From positions 248,001 to 312,000 of the forward strand of contig NZ_JAGXCY010000001.1 in assembly GCF_018310695.1 (NCBI RefSeq): DNA of 64,000 nt, in the 5' to 3' direction. The stretch is from Paenibacillus sp. Marseille-Q4541. GTDB taxonomy: Bacteria > Bacillota > Bacilli > Paenibacillales > Paenibacillaceae. The notes beneath the pieces were generated by a model. That model was not told the DNA's origin, did not search any database, and saw only the letters and a program-made list of their open reading frames with translations. Shown here piece after piece: positions 8,191 to 17,355 of this stretch. The position numbers were made by a program, and so were the translations under genes. Positions within the stretch are counted from its first letter, which is position 1. Each line of letters opens with the position of its first letter.

Positions 8191-8260
8191 AAAAAGACCT
8201 GCTCTGACACGCTCCAAGTCTACTTTATGACTTGAATTGCGTACAGAACAGGTCTTTTTC
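8191..8260. terminator. Bidirectional terminator between cysK and the helicase gene
   Basis: AAAAAGACCTG (8191-8201) pairs with CAGGTCTTTTT (8249-8259), with further partial pairing of the inner arms. It has A and T runs on both sides and lies between convergent genes. Confidence 0.8.
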
Positions 8261-8293
8261 CCAGCTTACTTTTATAAGATTTCGAAGTACTAA

Positions 8294-10270
8294 CTACAAT
8301 GATTCTACTGCAAGTGTAGCTCCAGGCGGCAATACTGCTTCCACTCTATCTCTAACATGCTGATTGAGCAAAATTTCCGCATCTAAGATGGCAGCAATCC
8401 CTTGATCCGTCGATGAGCGAATGAGTCTTCCTAATCCTTGCCGTAAGCGAAGTAGCATATATGGCAGGTCTACTTCTTCATATGCTGAATCAGCAGCTTC
8501 CCGTTTAGCCATAAATACAGGATCTTCCGGTGGATAAGGCAGTGACCAAATAATAACATTGGATAATGAAGGTCCCGGTACATCCAGACCCTCCCATAGG
8601 CTTGCCGCACAGAGCACGCTTTCCTCTGTATTTTGGAACTCAGCAATGAGGCTGCTAATCTCACGGTCACCTTCATACAGCATGGTATAGGATGCGAAAT
8701 ATGGATGGTGCGAAGCGGCTTGTTTAAACTCACGAAGCTCATTCATTGTTCTAAATAACAAGAGAGCTCGTCCTTCGGTACGTTGGATCAGCTTGGCTGC
8801 CAGGGCCAGCTTCTTCGCTGCAGCAACCTCACTCCGAATCTCCCCATCTTGCAGAAGCTCACTCGGTGCTATTAGCTTCATCTGCTTCTCGTAATCGTAC
8901 GGAGAGTCCACGGAAAAGGATAAAAATTCGCTGATCCCGAGACTTCCTGCTACGTAATCAAAAGATCCATCTACCGATAAGGTTGCTGAAGAGAATACAA
9001 TCGGCATCTGAAGCCCGAATACCCGCTCCTCCAGCACTTCCTTGACCGTTTGCGGCATAATGGCAAGTGTTGCAGCACCATCTTCATTTTCTTCCGCCCA
9101 GCAAATGTAGGTATCTGGCTCACGGAACAGATGAAGTGCAGTCTGGATCATCTCCAGATGTTCTTCAACGATACGCAGCTTATATTCATCAAGCGTATGC
9201 AAGCCACTCTCAAAGACAAGTTCTTCATCAATGGCTTCAATTGTACTTTTCCAGCGATTCAGTTCTTTTAGAAGCTTCTCATCAATTCGGATTCGTTTTC
9301 GATCAGAACCGGGTATCGCTGTACTTTGCTCCGCTACCAGAGAAAATACAAGCTGACTCTGATCAATGGAATCTTCAATTCGTTCGGCTAGCGTTTCCCT
9401 GATCTCTCCATCTAGAAGACGAGTAATAATCTCTTCATATGCACTATGCTTCAGCTTATAACTGAGGGCATGTTGTGCTGCTGATTCGAGTAAATGCCCT
9501 TCGTCAAAGACGACTGAACTATGTTCCGGGAGTAGCGGAAGCTGACCTTCTCTTTTTCTTCCCTCATAGGTCCACACATGTTCCATGTAGTAATCATGGG
9601 AACAGATAATAAGGTCTGTAGATTTTCGATAATGATCCCGAGATAAGGTCATGCCGCAGCGATGTCTTTTATCACATACAAAACAGTCCTGAAATGAATC
9701 CCAGTTGATCTTATTCCACTGTTCATCATTCAGATGTGGGTATTCCTTACGATCGCCGTAAGGATAAAAAGATTGCATCGTTCCGGGGGAATGAACAAAA
9801 TCAGGAAGATTTTCATACACGTCTTCAATAACCGCCGCATCTTCATCCTGAAGACGAACGCCGTCTATTTTTTTGAGACATAAATATTGATCAGGGGATT
9901 TACCGAGCCGCGCATCAATCTGTAAATCCAAATAACGGGCAAGCTTCGCTATATCTCCTTCCTGTTTCACAAGTTGCTCAATGAGCGACTCATCTGCACA
10001 GGCAATCACTGCAGGCTTACGTGTATATCTTGCATAGTTAACTGCATAAAGCAGATACACGAGCGTTTTTCCCGTGCCTACCCCTGCTTCTGCAAAAATA
10101 GTTTTCTTATTGGCATAGGCTCTTTCCAATTGGTAAGCCATAAATATTTGTTCATCACGGACATCAAATCCATGTTCAGGTAACACATCATAAAAAACAT
10201 CCGCAACCCAATCGCCGACCTGCTTGACGAACGGTTCTGACGGATCATAGGAGAAAGGATATCGCTCCAC
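8294..10270 (-). CDS. DinG/XPD-type ATP-dependent DNA helicase with Fe-S cysteines (658 aa)
   Basis: Superfamily 2 helicase. Walker A AGVGTGKT is at 62-69 and the DEAH-type box DEGH at 256-259. Between them four cysteines (C131, C196, C199, C205) are spaced as in the Fe-S domain of XPD/DinG helicases. C-terminal motifs include IVFSSATL and the QGLGRLIRS motif VI. There is no N-terminal exonuclease domain, unlike Bacillus subtilis DinG, so it resembles YoaA-type proteins. It probably unwinds 5'-tailed DNA or R-loops during repair. It starts with GTG behind GGAGGCG. No LexA box is seen upstream. Confidence 0.85.
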   Translation of the reverse strand: MERYPFSYDPSEPFVKQVGDWVADVFYDVLPEHGFDVRDEQIFMAYQLERAYANKKTIFAEAGVGTGKTLVYLLYAVNYARYTRKPAVIACADESLIEQLVKQEGDIAKLARYLDLQIDARLGKSPDQYLCLKKIDGVRLQDEDAAVIEDVYENLPDFVHSPGTMQSFYPYGDRKEYPHLNDEQWNKINWDSFQDCFVCDKRHRCGMTLSRDHYRKSTDLIICSHDYYMEHVWTYEGRKREGQLPLLPEHSSVVFDEGHLLESAAQHALSYKLKHSAYEEIITRLLDGEIRETLAERIEDSIDQSQLVFSLVAEQSTAIPGSDRKRIRIDEKLLKELNRWKSTIEAIDEELVFESGLHTLDEYKLRIVEEHLEMIQTALHLFREPDTYICWAEENEDGAATLAIMPQTVKEVLEERVFGLQMPIVFSSATLSVDGSFDYVAGSLGISEFLSFSVDSPYDYEKQMKLIAPSELLQDGEIRSEVAAAKKLALAAKLIQRTEGRALLLFRTMNELREFKQAASHHPYFASYTMLYEGDREISSLIAEFQNTEESVLCAASLWEGLDVPGPSLSNVIIWSLPYPPEDPVFMAKREAADSAYEEVDLPYMLLRLRQGLGRLIRSSTDQGIAAILDAEILLNQHVRDRVEAVLPPGATLAVESL

Positions 10271-10451
10271 GCTTACGCCTCCAACACTATCATATTCTTA
10301 TTAGGCAAACTCCAATTATCTCATGAATGAAGAGGTTTGGCAACCTGTCTTTCTCGTCAGCATTATACAATTTCTGTCACGACTGATGTATAAAAAAACC
10401 ATTGCTACGCCATTCTAAATTTCGAAAAAGAAAAAAGGTGGTATGTGGAAT

Positions 10452-12035
10452 ATGAGCGAACATGTGGAACACGATTCAATTAAAGAAAACATGATATTAA
10501 CAGATCGCCAAGGTCATCCCATTACCGATAATCAAAATGTGAGAACCGTTGGAAACCGCGGCCCTACAACGCTTGAAAATTATCATTTTCTAGAAAAGAT
10601 TACTCATTTTGACCGGGAACGAATTCCAGAACGGGTTGTACACGCACGAGGTGCAGGAGCACACGGAACTTTTACTGCTTATGGTAAAGCCGGGAATGAG
10701 CATGTCTCCAAATTTACTCGAGCTAAACTTTTTCAGGAAGAAGGGAAAGAAACACCTGTGTTTGTCCGTTTCTCTACTGTAATTCATGGAGGACATTCAC
10801 CGGAAACACTACGGGACCCGCGCGGATTTGCCGTCAAATTTTATACGGAAGACGGAAACTGGGATCTTGTGGGCAATAACCTAAAAATCTTTTTTATTCG
10901 TGATCCGCTTAAATTCCCGGATATGGTTCACGCCTTCAAACCGGATCCGCTTACGAATGCGCAGGATATGGAACGTTTTCTTGATTTCATCTCTTTGTCA
11001 CCTGAATCTACTCATATGATTACCTTCCTTTTCTCTCCTTGGGGTATTCCGGCGAATTACCGCCAAATGCAAGGCTCTGGTGTAAATACATACAAGTGGG
11101 TCAATGACAAAGGTGAAGCCTATTTGGTTAAATATCATTGGGAGCCGATGAAACAGGGAATTCGCAACCTGTTACAAAAAGAAGCGAATGAAGTGCAGTC
11201 TACCGAATTTAACCACGCCACGCTTGATTTGTATCATGCGATTGAGCAGGGCGATTACCCAGAATGGGAGTTCTGTGTTCAGCTGATGGAAGATGGTGAA
11301 CACCCAGAACTCGATTTTGATCCGTTGGACCCAACGAAATTATGGCCGGAAGATCAGTTTCCGTTTTTGCCTGTCGGCAAGATGGTACTGAATCGAAACC
11401 CTGAAGATTATTTTACGGAGGTAGAACAGGCTGCTTTTGGTACAGGTGTACTTGTGGATGGGCTTGATTTCTCTGATGATAAACTTCTCCAAGGGCGGAC
11501 GTTCTCTTACTCTGATACTCAGCGTCACCGGGTAGGCGCCAATTATTTGCAGCTTCCTATCAATGCACCCAAAAAAGGGGTTGCTACCAATCAGAGTGGC
11601 GGTCAAATGTTGTACAAGGTGGACCGGGCACCAGGTCAAAATCCGCACGTAAACTATGAACCGTCTTCACTTGGCGGGCTGCATGAAGCACCGAAGCAAG
11701 GTCCTGACCATCAGCCACATTATAATGATAAACTCGTTCGCGAGAAAATCAGCCGTCCCAACGATTTTGGCCAAGCTGGGGATACGTATCGATCATTTGA
11801 GGAGTGGGAACGGGAAGAGTTAATTCGTAACCTTGTCGGTAACTTGTCGATATGCAAACCCGATATCCGTAAACGAATCATTTCGAACCTAACTGAGGCG
11901 GATGCTGACTACGGGAAACGAGTGGCTGACGGACTAGCAGGCATAGAGACTGATGACAGCAGCAGCGTGCAGCCGAAACACAATCACAGCGCAGAGCTCG
12001 CAAATGAACTTGGACATGAGGCTGATCCATATTAA
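10452..12035 (+). CDS. katA: Monofunctional heme catalase
   Basis: Decomposes hydrogen peroxide to water and oxygen. The distal His (residue 64 in [11 protein letters not shown]), the partner Asn (142 in DLVGNN) and the proximal-Tyr region [10 protein letters not shown] are all present, and the 527-residue length fits small-subunit catalases with a short C-terminal tail. I chose the ATG at 10452 because AGGTGG (10436-10441) is 10 bases upstream, whereas the ATG at 10443 is only 1 base away from it. A PerR-like site is not obvious in the upstream gap. It is monocistronic, with its own terminator. Confidence 0.93.
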   Translation: MSEHVEHDSIKENMILTDRQGHPITDNQNVRTVGNRGPTTLENYHFLEKITHFDRERIPERVVHARGAGAHGTFTAYGKAGNEHVSKFTRAKLFQEEGKETPVFVRFSTVIHGGHSPETLRDPRGFAVKFYTEDGNWDLVGNNLKIFFIRDPLKFPDMVHAFKPDPLTNAQDMERFLDFISLSPESTHMITFLFSPWGIPANYRQMQGSGVNTYKWVNDKGEAYLVKYHWEPMKQGIRNLLQKEANEVQSTEFNHATLDLYHAIEQGDYPEWEFCVQLMEDGEHPELDFDPLDPTKLWPEDQFPFLPVGKMVLNRNPEDYFTEVEQAAFGTGVLVDGLDFSDDKLLQGRTFSYSDTQRHRVGANYLQLPINAPKKGVATNQSGGQMLYKVDRAPGQNPHVNYEPSSLGGLHEAPKQGPDHQPHYNDKLVREKISRPNDFGQAGDTYRSFEEWEREELIRNLVGNLSICKPDIRKRIISNLTEADADYGKRVADGLAGIETDDSSSVQPKHNHSAELANELGHEADPY

Positions 12036-12068
12036 GAGTAAACCCTCTATGATGTAACAAGATTCACA

Positions 12069-12115
12069 CCAGGGCTTATATCTTGCAATCTGGAAGATGC
12101 CCTGGTTATTATTTT
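12069..12115 (+). terminator. Terminator after the catalase gene
   Basis: CCAGGGC (12069-12075) pairs with GCCCTGG (12099-12105), and a T-rich tail follows. Confidence 0.8.
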
Positions 12116-12168
12116 AATGCAATCATAAGATAGTCCTAAATTTAACGATATGAAACGAGGTGTACATC

Positions 12169-13140
12169 ATGACTCTCTGGATGATTCGTTCCGAGCTCCC
12201 TTCTGACTTCCATGCAATTGCAGAACTGCATGCACTGGCTTTTGCCTACAGCTTCGGTATGGGAGAGACAACTCTTGTCAGCACACTTCGTACACGTAAA
12301 AATTTTGAACCAGAGCTTTCTCTCGTCTGTGTTCTGAATGACCAAGTCATCGGGCATATCCTGTTTACCCCGCAAGATTTTCTAATAGAAGGTAATAAGG
12401 TGAACGGTCTCATGCTGTCCCCTCTTGCCGTACATCCCGATTATCAAAAGCTCGGAGTGGGATCTGCCCTAATTACAGAAGGGCTACGGAATGCCAGGGA
12501 CAAGGGATATGAACTCTCAACTGTTCTAGGCCACCCCCATTTCTACACCCGTTTTGGCTTTAAGGGCAAGGCATGGATGGATGAAAAAGTAAAAATTCCA
12601 CTCGAAACGATTTTTATTACCGAGCCTGTACCTTCCATTCGTGAACGACGTGTAGAGTTAGCCGATCTCCCTAAACTTCGTGACATGTGGGAATCCACCT
12701 ATGGGCACTCCCCTTTTTCAATAATTCCGGGAAATTCACTTCTCGACTGGATTAGCCCTGCAAATACAATTCAAGCATCCGCCATCCTGATCGATGAAGA
12801 ACTGGCCGGTTATGTACGTTACAACGTGGCAGACCCCGGACTCATTACTATGGTTATAGCCATTGATAGTGCTGCTTTTATTCATATCACTCACTATTTA
12901 AAAGGAAAGCTAAATCCGCTCCAGTACACCCATTTGCTCCTTCCTATTTCTTCTTTATCTCCTCTGCTTCACCAGCTGGATTGGGCTTATGATATTAGTA
13001 ATGAAACGTACGCAGAGTATATGGTAATTGTGCTTGATGGACCCACTCGTCCTATCTTGCTCTCTTACTTTAACGACATTCAAAATGGTACCAAAACAAG
13101 AGGATTCCTCATCTGGCCCACAGAATTTGATCTTTGCTAA
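12169..13140 (+). CDS. GNAT-family N-acetyltransferase (323 aa)
   Basis: Residues 1-150 form a GNAT domain. The acetyl-CoA loop is in LSPLAVHPDYQKLGVGSALI (motif A with Q-x-x-G-V-G), and HPHFYTRFGF is a common subfamily motif just after it. The C-terminal half (about 155-323) looks like a second, degenerate acetyltransferase-like fold without a clear CoA loop. The ATG at 12169 sits 6 bases after GAGGTG; the in-frame GTG at 12160 overlaps that site. The acceptor substrate is unknown. Confidence 0.8.
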   Translation: MTLWMIRSELPSDFHAIAELHALAFAYSFGMGETTLVSTLRTRKNFEPELSLVCVLNDQVIGHILFTPQDFLIEGNKVNGLMLSPLAVHPDYQKLGVGSALITEGLRNARDKGYELSTVLGHPHFYTRFGFKGKAWMDEKVKIPLETIFITEPVPSIRERRVELADLPKLRDMWESTYGHSPFSIIPGNSLLDWISPANTIQASAILIDEELAGYVRYNVADPGLITMVIAIDSAAFIHITHYLKGKLNPLQYTHLLLPISSLSPLLHQLDWAYDISNETYAEYMVIVLDGPTRPILLSYFNDIQNGTKTRGFLIWPTEFDLC

Positions 13141-13186
13141 CAGTGTGATGCCGCTGCGATAACGGATTGTCCTTCCGATCGCTGTT

Positions 13187-13238
13187 GCCCGCTGATTTCT
13201 TGATTATATAACGATTAAAGCGGTTGAAATCAGTGGGC
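13187..13238. repeat. Long inverted repeat (13-bp arms)
   Basis: GCCCGCTGATTTC (13187-13199) is complementary to GAAATCAGTGGGC (13226-13238) with one G-T pair, giving a 26-nt loop. It could help terminate the upstream acetyltransferase gene or mark a structured 3' end. No T run follows directly. Confidence 0.6.
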
Positions 13239-13250
13239 AAAGACAAAATA

Positions 13251-13295
13251 GAGGCGACTTTCCATTCGATTCTGAATGAAAGGTCGCCTCTTTTC
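13251..13295. terminator. Bidirectional terminator between the GNAT gene and the molybdate regulator
   Basis: GAGGCGAC...ATTC (13251-13267) pairs with GAAT...GTCGCCTC (13274-13290), followed by TTTT, and preceded by an A-rich run for the opposite strand. Confidence 0.8.
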
Positions 13296-13298
13296 GAT

Positions 13299-14243
13299 TT
13301 ACGTTTTAAGCATAATCTGTCCAGTCTCGGAAAGATCGTACCCGGAAATAGCGCTTAGTTCATGACGGAAAGATTCCAAGCGGAGAATATCAAGCACCGT
13401 TTGAATGAGCATTGTATTATCCGGAGTATTCAGCAAAACAAGATCGTACCTTTCTTTAATAAGCGGAATAAATTCTACTCCGGATACAACGGCTGCCGCT
13501 TTCATCGTTCCCACCCCGACATCAGCTTCTCCGGAAGCTACTTTCGCCGCTACAGCTATATGGTTAGTCTCTACATTCTCATATCCCACAATCCCCTGCT
13601 TGTCTAAACCATGAATACGGAGTTGTTCATCAAGAAGAACTCTCGCTCCTGCACCTTTTTCCCTGTTAACTAGCCGAAGACCTGGCTTTACTAGATCGTT
13701 CCATCCCTGTAACTTATGCGGATTCCCTGGTTTGACGTACAGCCCGGCCCATCGGCTCATCAGGTTTACGACAATATAAGAAGAGCCAACCAGAAGCTTA
13801 CGAATATATGGAACATTGTATTCCCCTGTATCTCCGTCAAGCAAATGAGTACTCACAATATCCGACTTCCCTTGGTACATGGAGATGAGACTATCCAGAC
13901 TTCCGACATAGGAACGCAGCGGTCTTAAAAGGGGCTCGCGTTTCTCCAAGTAGCTCGCGAGAATATCAAGACTTAAATCCTGCCCCGTAATAACGATGGG
14001 TCTTACTCCACTATTCTGCATTGCTATATGAGGTTCCCTTATGCCCGTATCATGGTTCGGCTTCACAATAAAACCTTTAGAAGCCTGTTTGTAAGCCTCC
14101 AGATCCGTTTTATCAATTCGCATTTGCTTACCTACTTTGTAGGCGGGTAACTTCCCTTTTTTTATCAAATCGTATACGGTCAGTTTGGATATTTTTAAAA
14201 GCTGGGCAATTTCTTCTGTTGTATAAGATACATTATCATTCAC
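13299..14243 (-). CDS. HTH regulator with a molybdate-type substrate-binding domain
   Basis: Residues 1-60 are an excisionase/MerR-like helix-turn-helix (TTEEIAQLLKISKLTVYDLI, then GKLPAYKVGKQMRI). Residues about 80-310 resemble a type 2 periplasmic-binding-protein fold without a signal peptide (MYQGKSDIVSTHLLDGDTGEYN, REKGAGARVLLDEQL, SGEADVGVGTMKAA). This is the architecture of one-component oxyanion-sensing regulators such as YvgK of B. subtilis. It is divergent from modAB, so it probably senses molybdate or tungstate in the cytoplasm and controls modA. Start is a GTG at 14243 with AGGTG directly upstream, so the exact start is uncertain. Confidence 0.8.
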   Translation of the reverse strand: MNDNVSYTTEEIAQLLKISKLTVYDLIKKGKLPAYKVGKQMRIDKTDLEAYKQASKGFIVKPNHDTGIREPHIAMQNSGVRPIVITGQDLSLDILASYLEKREPLLRPLRSYVGSLDSLISMYQGKSDIVSTHLLDGDTGEYNVPYIRKLLVGSSYIVVNLMSRWAGLYVKPGNPHKLQGWNDLVKPGLRLVNREKGAGARVLLDEQLRIHGLDKQGIVGYENVETNHIAVAAKVASGEADVGVGTMKAAAVVSGVEFIPLIKERYDLVLLNTPDNTMLIQTVLDILRLESFRHELSAISGYDLSETGQIMLKT

Positions 14244-14338
14244 CTACAATACCCCCATGCAAATCTATACCCGTCATTGTATCATAATCTACTTTCGAAT
14301 TTAGCATTGCCATCCAACCTATCATCATTATAATATAG

Positions 14339-14362
14339 TTAATTATATCTAAATATAATCAA
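14339..14362 (+). promoter_or_regulatory. Candidate operator in front of modA
   Basis: TTAATTATAT (14339-14348) and ATATAATCAA (14353-14362) form a 9-of-10 inverted repeat with a 4-base spacer, about 20 bases upstream of the modA start in the gap shared with the divergent regulator. The site is very AT-rich, so chance symmetry is possible. Confidence 0.4.
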
Positions 14363-14383
14363 TTATAACGATAGGGTGGTATT

Positions 14384-15241
14384 ATGAACAAATTGAATAA
14401 GTTTAGTTATGTTTTCTTATGTTTTACATTTTTACTTCTACTTGCCGCTTGTGGCAGTACAGGTAGCACACAAGACTCTGCCTCTACACCCGCACAGCAA
14501 AAAGAGCAACAAACTTCTTCCGAAACGCCCTCTACACAAGCCGAGCCCACAGAGACAGAGCTTATCGTTTCAGCAGCGGCAAGTTTAACCGATGCTTTGG
14601 AAGAAATCGGTCCCGTTTTTGAAGCTAAACATCCCGATATTCAGCTTACTTTTAATTTTGGCAGTTCTGGCGCTCTACAACAACAAATTGAGCAAGGCGC
14701 TCCCTCTGATCTTTTTCTATCAGCAGCGGATAAGAATATGCAGGCACTAATCGACAATAACAATATAATGAAGGATTATTCCGAAACCTTACTAACGAAC
14801 GAGCTCGTGCTTGTTTCCGGAAGTAACAATGAGATGAATATTACATCTGAGGCGGATCTATCTAAACCGGAAGTAAAGGTGATTGCGATTGGGATTCCAG
14901 AAAGCGTCCCTGCAGGTAGTTATGCTAAAGAAGCACTTGAAGGACTTGGACTATATGATGAACTGCTTCCAAAAGTCGTACAAGCCAAAGATGTTCGTCA
15001 AGTATTGCAATACGTTGAAACCGGGAATGCCGATGCAGGTTTTGTATATAAAACAGATGCCATTCTTGCCAAAGTCGACATTATACATACCGTGGACCCA
15101 GAGCTGTACACACCCATTAAGTACCCAATGGGTATTACTGCAGCAAGCAAACATAAAGAACAAGCCCAAGTGTTCTATGAGTTTCTCAAATCGGAGGAAG
15201 CACGAGAGATTTTTGAAAGCTATGGGTTTAAAGGTCTTTAG
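14384..15241 (+). CDS. modA: Molybdate ABC transporter substrate-binding lipoprotein
   Basis: A lipoprotein signal ends in the lipobox LAAC (near residue 23), followed by a Ser/Thr/Gln linker. The mature part begins LIVSAAASLTDALEEIGPVF, the ModA signature, with FNFGSSGALQQQIEQGAPSDLFLSA carrying the oxyanion-binding serines and later ESVPAGSYAKEAL and GNADAGFVYKTDA. It captures molybdate (possibly tungstate) outside the membrane for ModB. AGGGTGG precedes the ATG. Its stop overlaps the modB start region. Confidence 0.92.
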   Translation: MNKLNKFSYVFLCFTFLLLLAACGSTGSTQDSASTPAQQKEQQTSSETPSTQAEPTETELIVSAAASLTDALEEIGPVFEAKHPDIQLTFNFGSSGALQQQIEQGAPSDLFLSAADKNMQALIDNNNIMKDYSETLLTNELVLVSGSNNEMNITSEADLSKPEVKVIAIGIPESVPAGSYAKEALEGLGLYDELLPKVVQAKDVRQVLQYVETGNADAGFVYKTDAILAKVDIIHTVDPELYTPIKYPMGITAASKHKEQAQVFYEFLKSEEAREIFESYGFKGL

Positions 15242-15918
15242 TGGTAATGGCTGTAATTGACTGGAGTTTATTATGGGCACCGGTTCGGTTGTCATTGCTC
15301 GTCGCACTGCTTGCAAGTTTGATAACGATCATAATAGGGAGTTTACTTGCAAAATGGATGGCTAATAAAAACTTTCGGGGGAAACTTTTACTGGAGACTG
15401 TATTTATGTTGCCCATTGTGTTACCCCCTACTGTAGTAGGATTCTTGCTTCTTGTATTACTTGGTAGAAACAGCATCGTTGGTTCTATGATAGAATCCAT
15501 TTTCGATGCCCCCCTTCTATTTACATGGTGGGCCGCTGTGATTGCTTCGATCGTCGTTTCATTTCCGCTTGTCTATCAGACGATGAAAGTCGGATTTGCA
15601 TCCGTTGACAGTGAACTTGAAGCAGCTGGACGCTCCATCGGTGCAAATGAATGGCAGGTCTTTCGTCACATTACACTTCCCTTAGTCTGGCCATCCTTCA
15701 TGTCCGCTTATATTCTTGGTTTTGCCCGTTCTCTGGGGGAATTTGGCGCTACGCTAATGATTGCAGGCAATATACCAGGCAAGACACAGACTGTGCCTAC
15801 GGCTATTTATATTGCGGTAGACAGCGGGAATATGGCCATGGCATGGGCATGGACTGCAATCATTATTATCATATCTTTCCTTTTATTGCTAATTACAGGT
15901 CGTAAAAAAACGACATAA
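15241..15918 (+). CDS. modB: Molybdate ABC transporter permease
   Basis: The 225-residue protein has about five hydrophobic segments and the EAA-type loop ELEAAGRSIGANEWQVFRHITLP, which contacts the ATPase. LPPTVVGFLLLVLLG and SLGEFGATLMIAGNIPGKTQT are ModB signatures. The GTG start at 15241 overlaps the modA stop (TAGTG); an ATG at 15247 is an alternative. No modC ATPase follows, so energisation must come from an ATPase encoded elsewhere, as in the B. subtilis yvgKLM arrangement. Confidence 0.92.
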   Translation: MVMAVIDWSLLWAPVRLSLLVALLASLITIIIGSLLAKWMANKNFRGKLLLETVFMLPIVLPPTVVGFLLLVLLGRNSIVGSMIESIFDAPLLFTWWAAVIASIVVSFPLVYQTMKVGFASVDSELEAAGRSIGANEWQVFRHITLPLVWPSFMSAYILGFARSLGEFGATLMIAGNIPGKTQTVPTAIYIAVDSGNMAMAWAWTAIIIIISFLLLLITGRKKTT

Positions 15919-15948
15919 TTTGATAACATCTTTGTAATTAACAACCTT

Positions 15949-15983
15949 AGCACCCCTCATTCCCAAAATGAGGGTGCTTTTTT
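15949..15983 (+). terminator. Terminator of modAB
   Basis: AGCACCCCTCATT pairs with AATGAGGGTGCT (one mismatch) and is followed by seven T residues. Confidence 0.9.
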
Positions 15984-16283
15984 ATATGAATTTTTTTCCA
16001 TCTTATTTTCAAATAATGTTATATATAACAGGTAATAGATAAAAAAATTGTCATCGAAAGATACTTATTAATTAATTTGGTTACAATATTGTAATCTAAT
16101 TTATTGCTTCACTTCTAAGTTCGAGAGATATATTACCCCCAATACCAGAATTTAATCATCTCAAATAAGACTACAATTTCGTTTTTTACCAAGTTTTAGT
16201 GTACAAAAGGTAAAGTTAAGGTTACATTTTTGTAACATTTGGAGCTATTTTTATTATATATTAGTTACAGTTGATTGATATTA
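15984..16283. other. AT-rich intergenic region with palindromes
   Basis: No gene is visible. It contains a perfect 14-bp palindrome TTACAATATTGTAA (16081-16094) and a hairpin-like GTTACA-TTTT-TGTAAC (16221-16236), both built on a TGTAAC half-site, upstream of the riboswitch. They may be operators for the downstream hydrolase gene. A promoter giving the riboswitch transcript should lie near 16225-16262, but I could not fix its hexamers with confidence. Confidence 0.4.
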
Positions 16284-16396
16284 ATAAAGCCGAATCTACT
16301 ACATAGTACGGGGGACGATTTACATAACTTGGGGTGAACGGATGTAACAATCCTAGAGTACCTTCTACTCAAACCCGACAGCTAACCTCGGAGGCT
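16284..16396 (+). ncRNA. Cyclic di-AMP riboswitch (ydaO-yuaA type)
   Basis: The stretch shows the conserved ydaO blocks in order: a GCCGAATCTAC-type start, ACGGGGGACGA, ACTTGGGGTGAA, and the 3' signature AAACCCGACAGCTAACCTCG followed by GAGGC. The terminal GCCG/CGGAGGC arms can close a long helix. Such switches bind c-di-AMP and usually turn off cell-wall hydrolase or osmolyte/potassium transport genes. Here it lies 20-30 bases upstream of an NlpC/P60 hydrolase gene, a classic target. No separate terminator hairpin is seen, so control may be partly translational. Confidence 0.9.
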
Positions 16397-16415
16397 AATG
16401 GAGGAAATATAAAGA

Positions 16416-17276
16416 ATGAAAAGTTTTGGTAAATATATGTTGTTATCTTCTCTGCTAGGTGCAAGCCTGGTTCTCGGTAATTCGCAAGTGGATGCGTCCT
16501 CTTCGAGCTCAAATAGTGTAAATGTTCAACTTAATGATAGCCTTGTTAACTTTAAAGATGCTTCTCCTTTTTTAGATAGTAACAATAAAACTCAAGTACC
16601 TTTGCGTATGCTTGCAGAGGATATGAATTATTCAGTAAGTGCTAATAAAGAAGGTTCAACTACACATGTCACAATTAAACAAAACGGAAATACCATCAAA
16701 ATTCAAACAGGTTCTACAACAGCTACCGTCAACGGAAAAAGTGTAAGCATAGGAACCAAAGTATTTATTCGCGACAATCGGACTTATGTACCCCTTCGCT
16801 TTGTATCCGAAGCTATGGGTAGTGAAGTGGTGTGGAAACAGAGTTATTCTCTCGTCATGGTAAATACAACTGGTAAAACCTATAGCCCCGTTCTTGTAGA
16901 GGACGAGCATGCTAAAGGTACAAGTATCGTCCAAGAAGCAACGAAATATATTGGTACACCTTATGTATACGGTGGTTCTTCCCCTAGTGGATTCGACTGC
17001 TCCGGTTTTGTAAAATATGTTTTTGATAAACACGATATTTCGCTTCCACGTACAGCAGCTTCCATGTATAACACAGGAACATCTGTAGCAAAAAGCAACC
17101 TGAAACAAGGAGATCTTGTTTTCTTCAAAACAACAGGTACATCCATCTCTCATGTTGGTGTTTATGTTGGGAACAATAGTTTCATTTCTGCAACTAGCTC
17201 AAGTGGTATCAAAATTGACAGCCTTAGCAACACTTATTGGGGTCCTAAATATGTAGGAGCTAAAAAAGTACTATAG
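16416..17276 (+). CDS. Secreted NlpC/P60 cell-wall hydrolase with copper amine oxidase-like N-terminal domain
   Basis: A signal peptide (about 1-27) precedes a CuAO-N type domain (about 35-150, with VPLRMLAEDM and TYVPLRFVSEAMGSEVVW repeats), then an NlpC/P60 peptidase (about 168-286). Catalytic Cys195 is in SGFDCSGF and His246 in SHVGVYVG. It should cleave the peptide stems of peptidoglycan outside the cell. GGAGG sits about 10 bases before the ATG, just after the c-di-AMP riboswitch, so high c-di-AMP probably lowers expression. It is monocistronic. Confidence 0.93.
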   Translation: MKSFGKYMLLSSLLGASLVLGNSQVDASSSSSNSVNVQLNDSLVNFKDASPFLDSNNKTQVPLRMLAEDMNYSVSANKEGSTTHVTIKQNGNTIKIQTGSTTATVNGKSVSIGTKVFIRDNRTYVPLRFVSEAMGSEVVWKQSYSLVMVNTTGKTYSPVLVEDEHAKGTSIVQEATKYIGTPYVYGGSSPSGFDCSGFVKYVFDKHDISLPRTAASMYNTGTSVAKSNLKQGDLVFFKTTGTSISHVGVYVGNNSFISATSSSGIKIDSLSNTYWGPKYVGAKKVL

Positions 17277-17300
17277 ATCTTTTATTAAGATGGTATCATA

Positions 17301-17336
17301 CCAAAAAGCCTGTCGCATATGCGACAGGCTTTTTGG
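17301..17336. terminator. Bidirectional terminator
   Basis: AAAAAGCCTGTCGCA pairs with TGCGACAGGCTTTTT. It sits between the convergent NlpC/P60 and SleB-like genes and has U tracts for both strands. Confidence 0.92.
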
Positions 17337-17355
17337 TGATTCCTTTATATTTATT

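Noticed and set aside
10271..10440. LexA or PerR box between the helicase and catalase genes
   Set aside because: No GAAC-N4-GTTC or clear TTATAAT-N-ATTATAA match is present.
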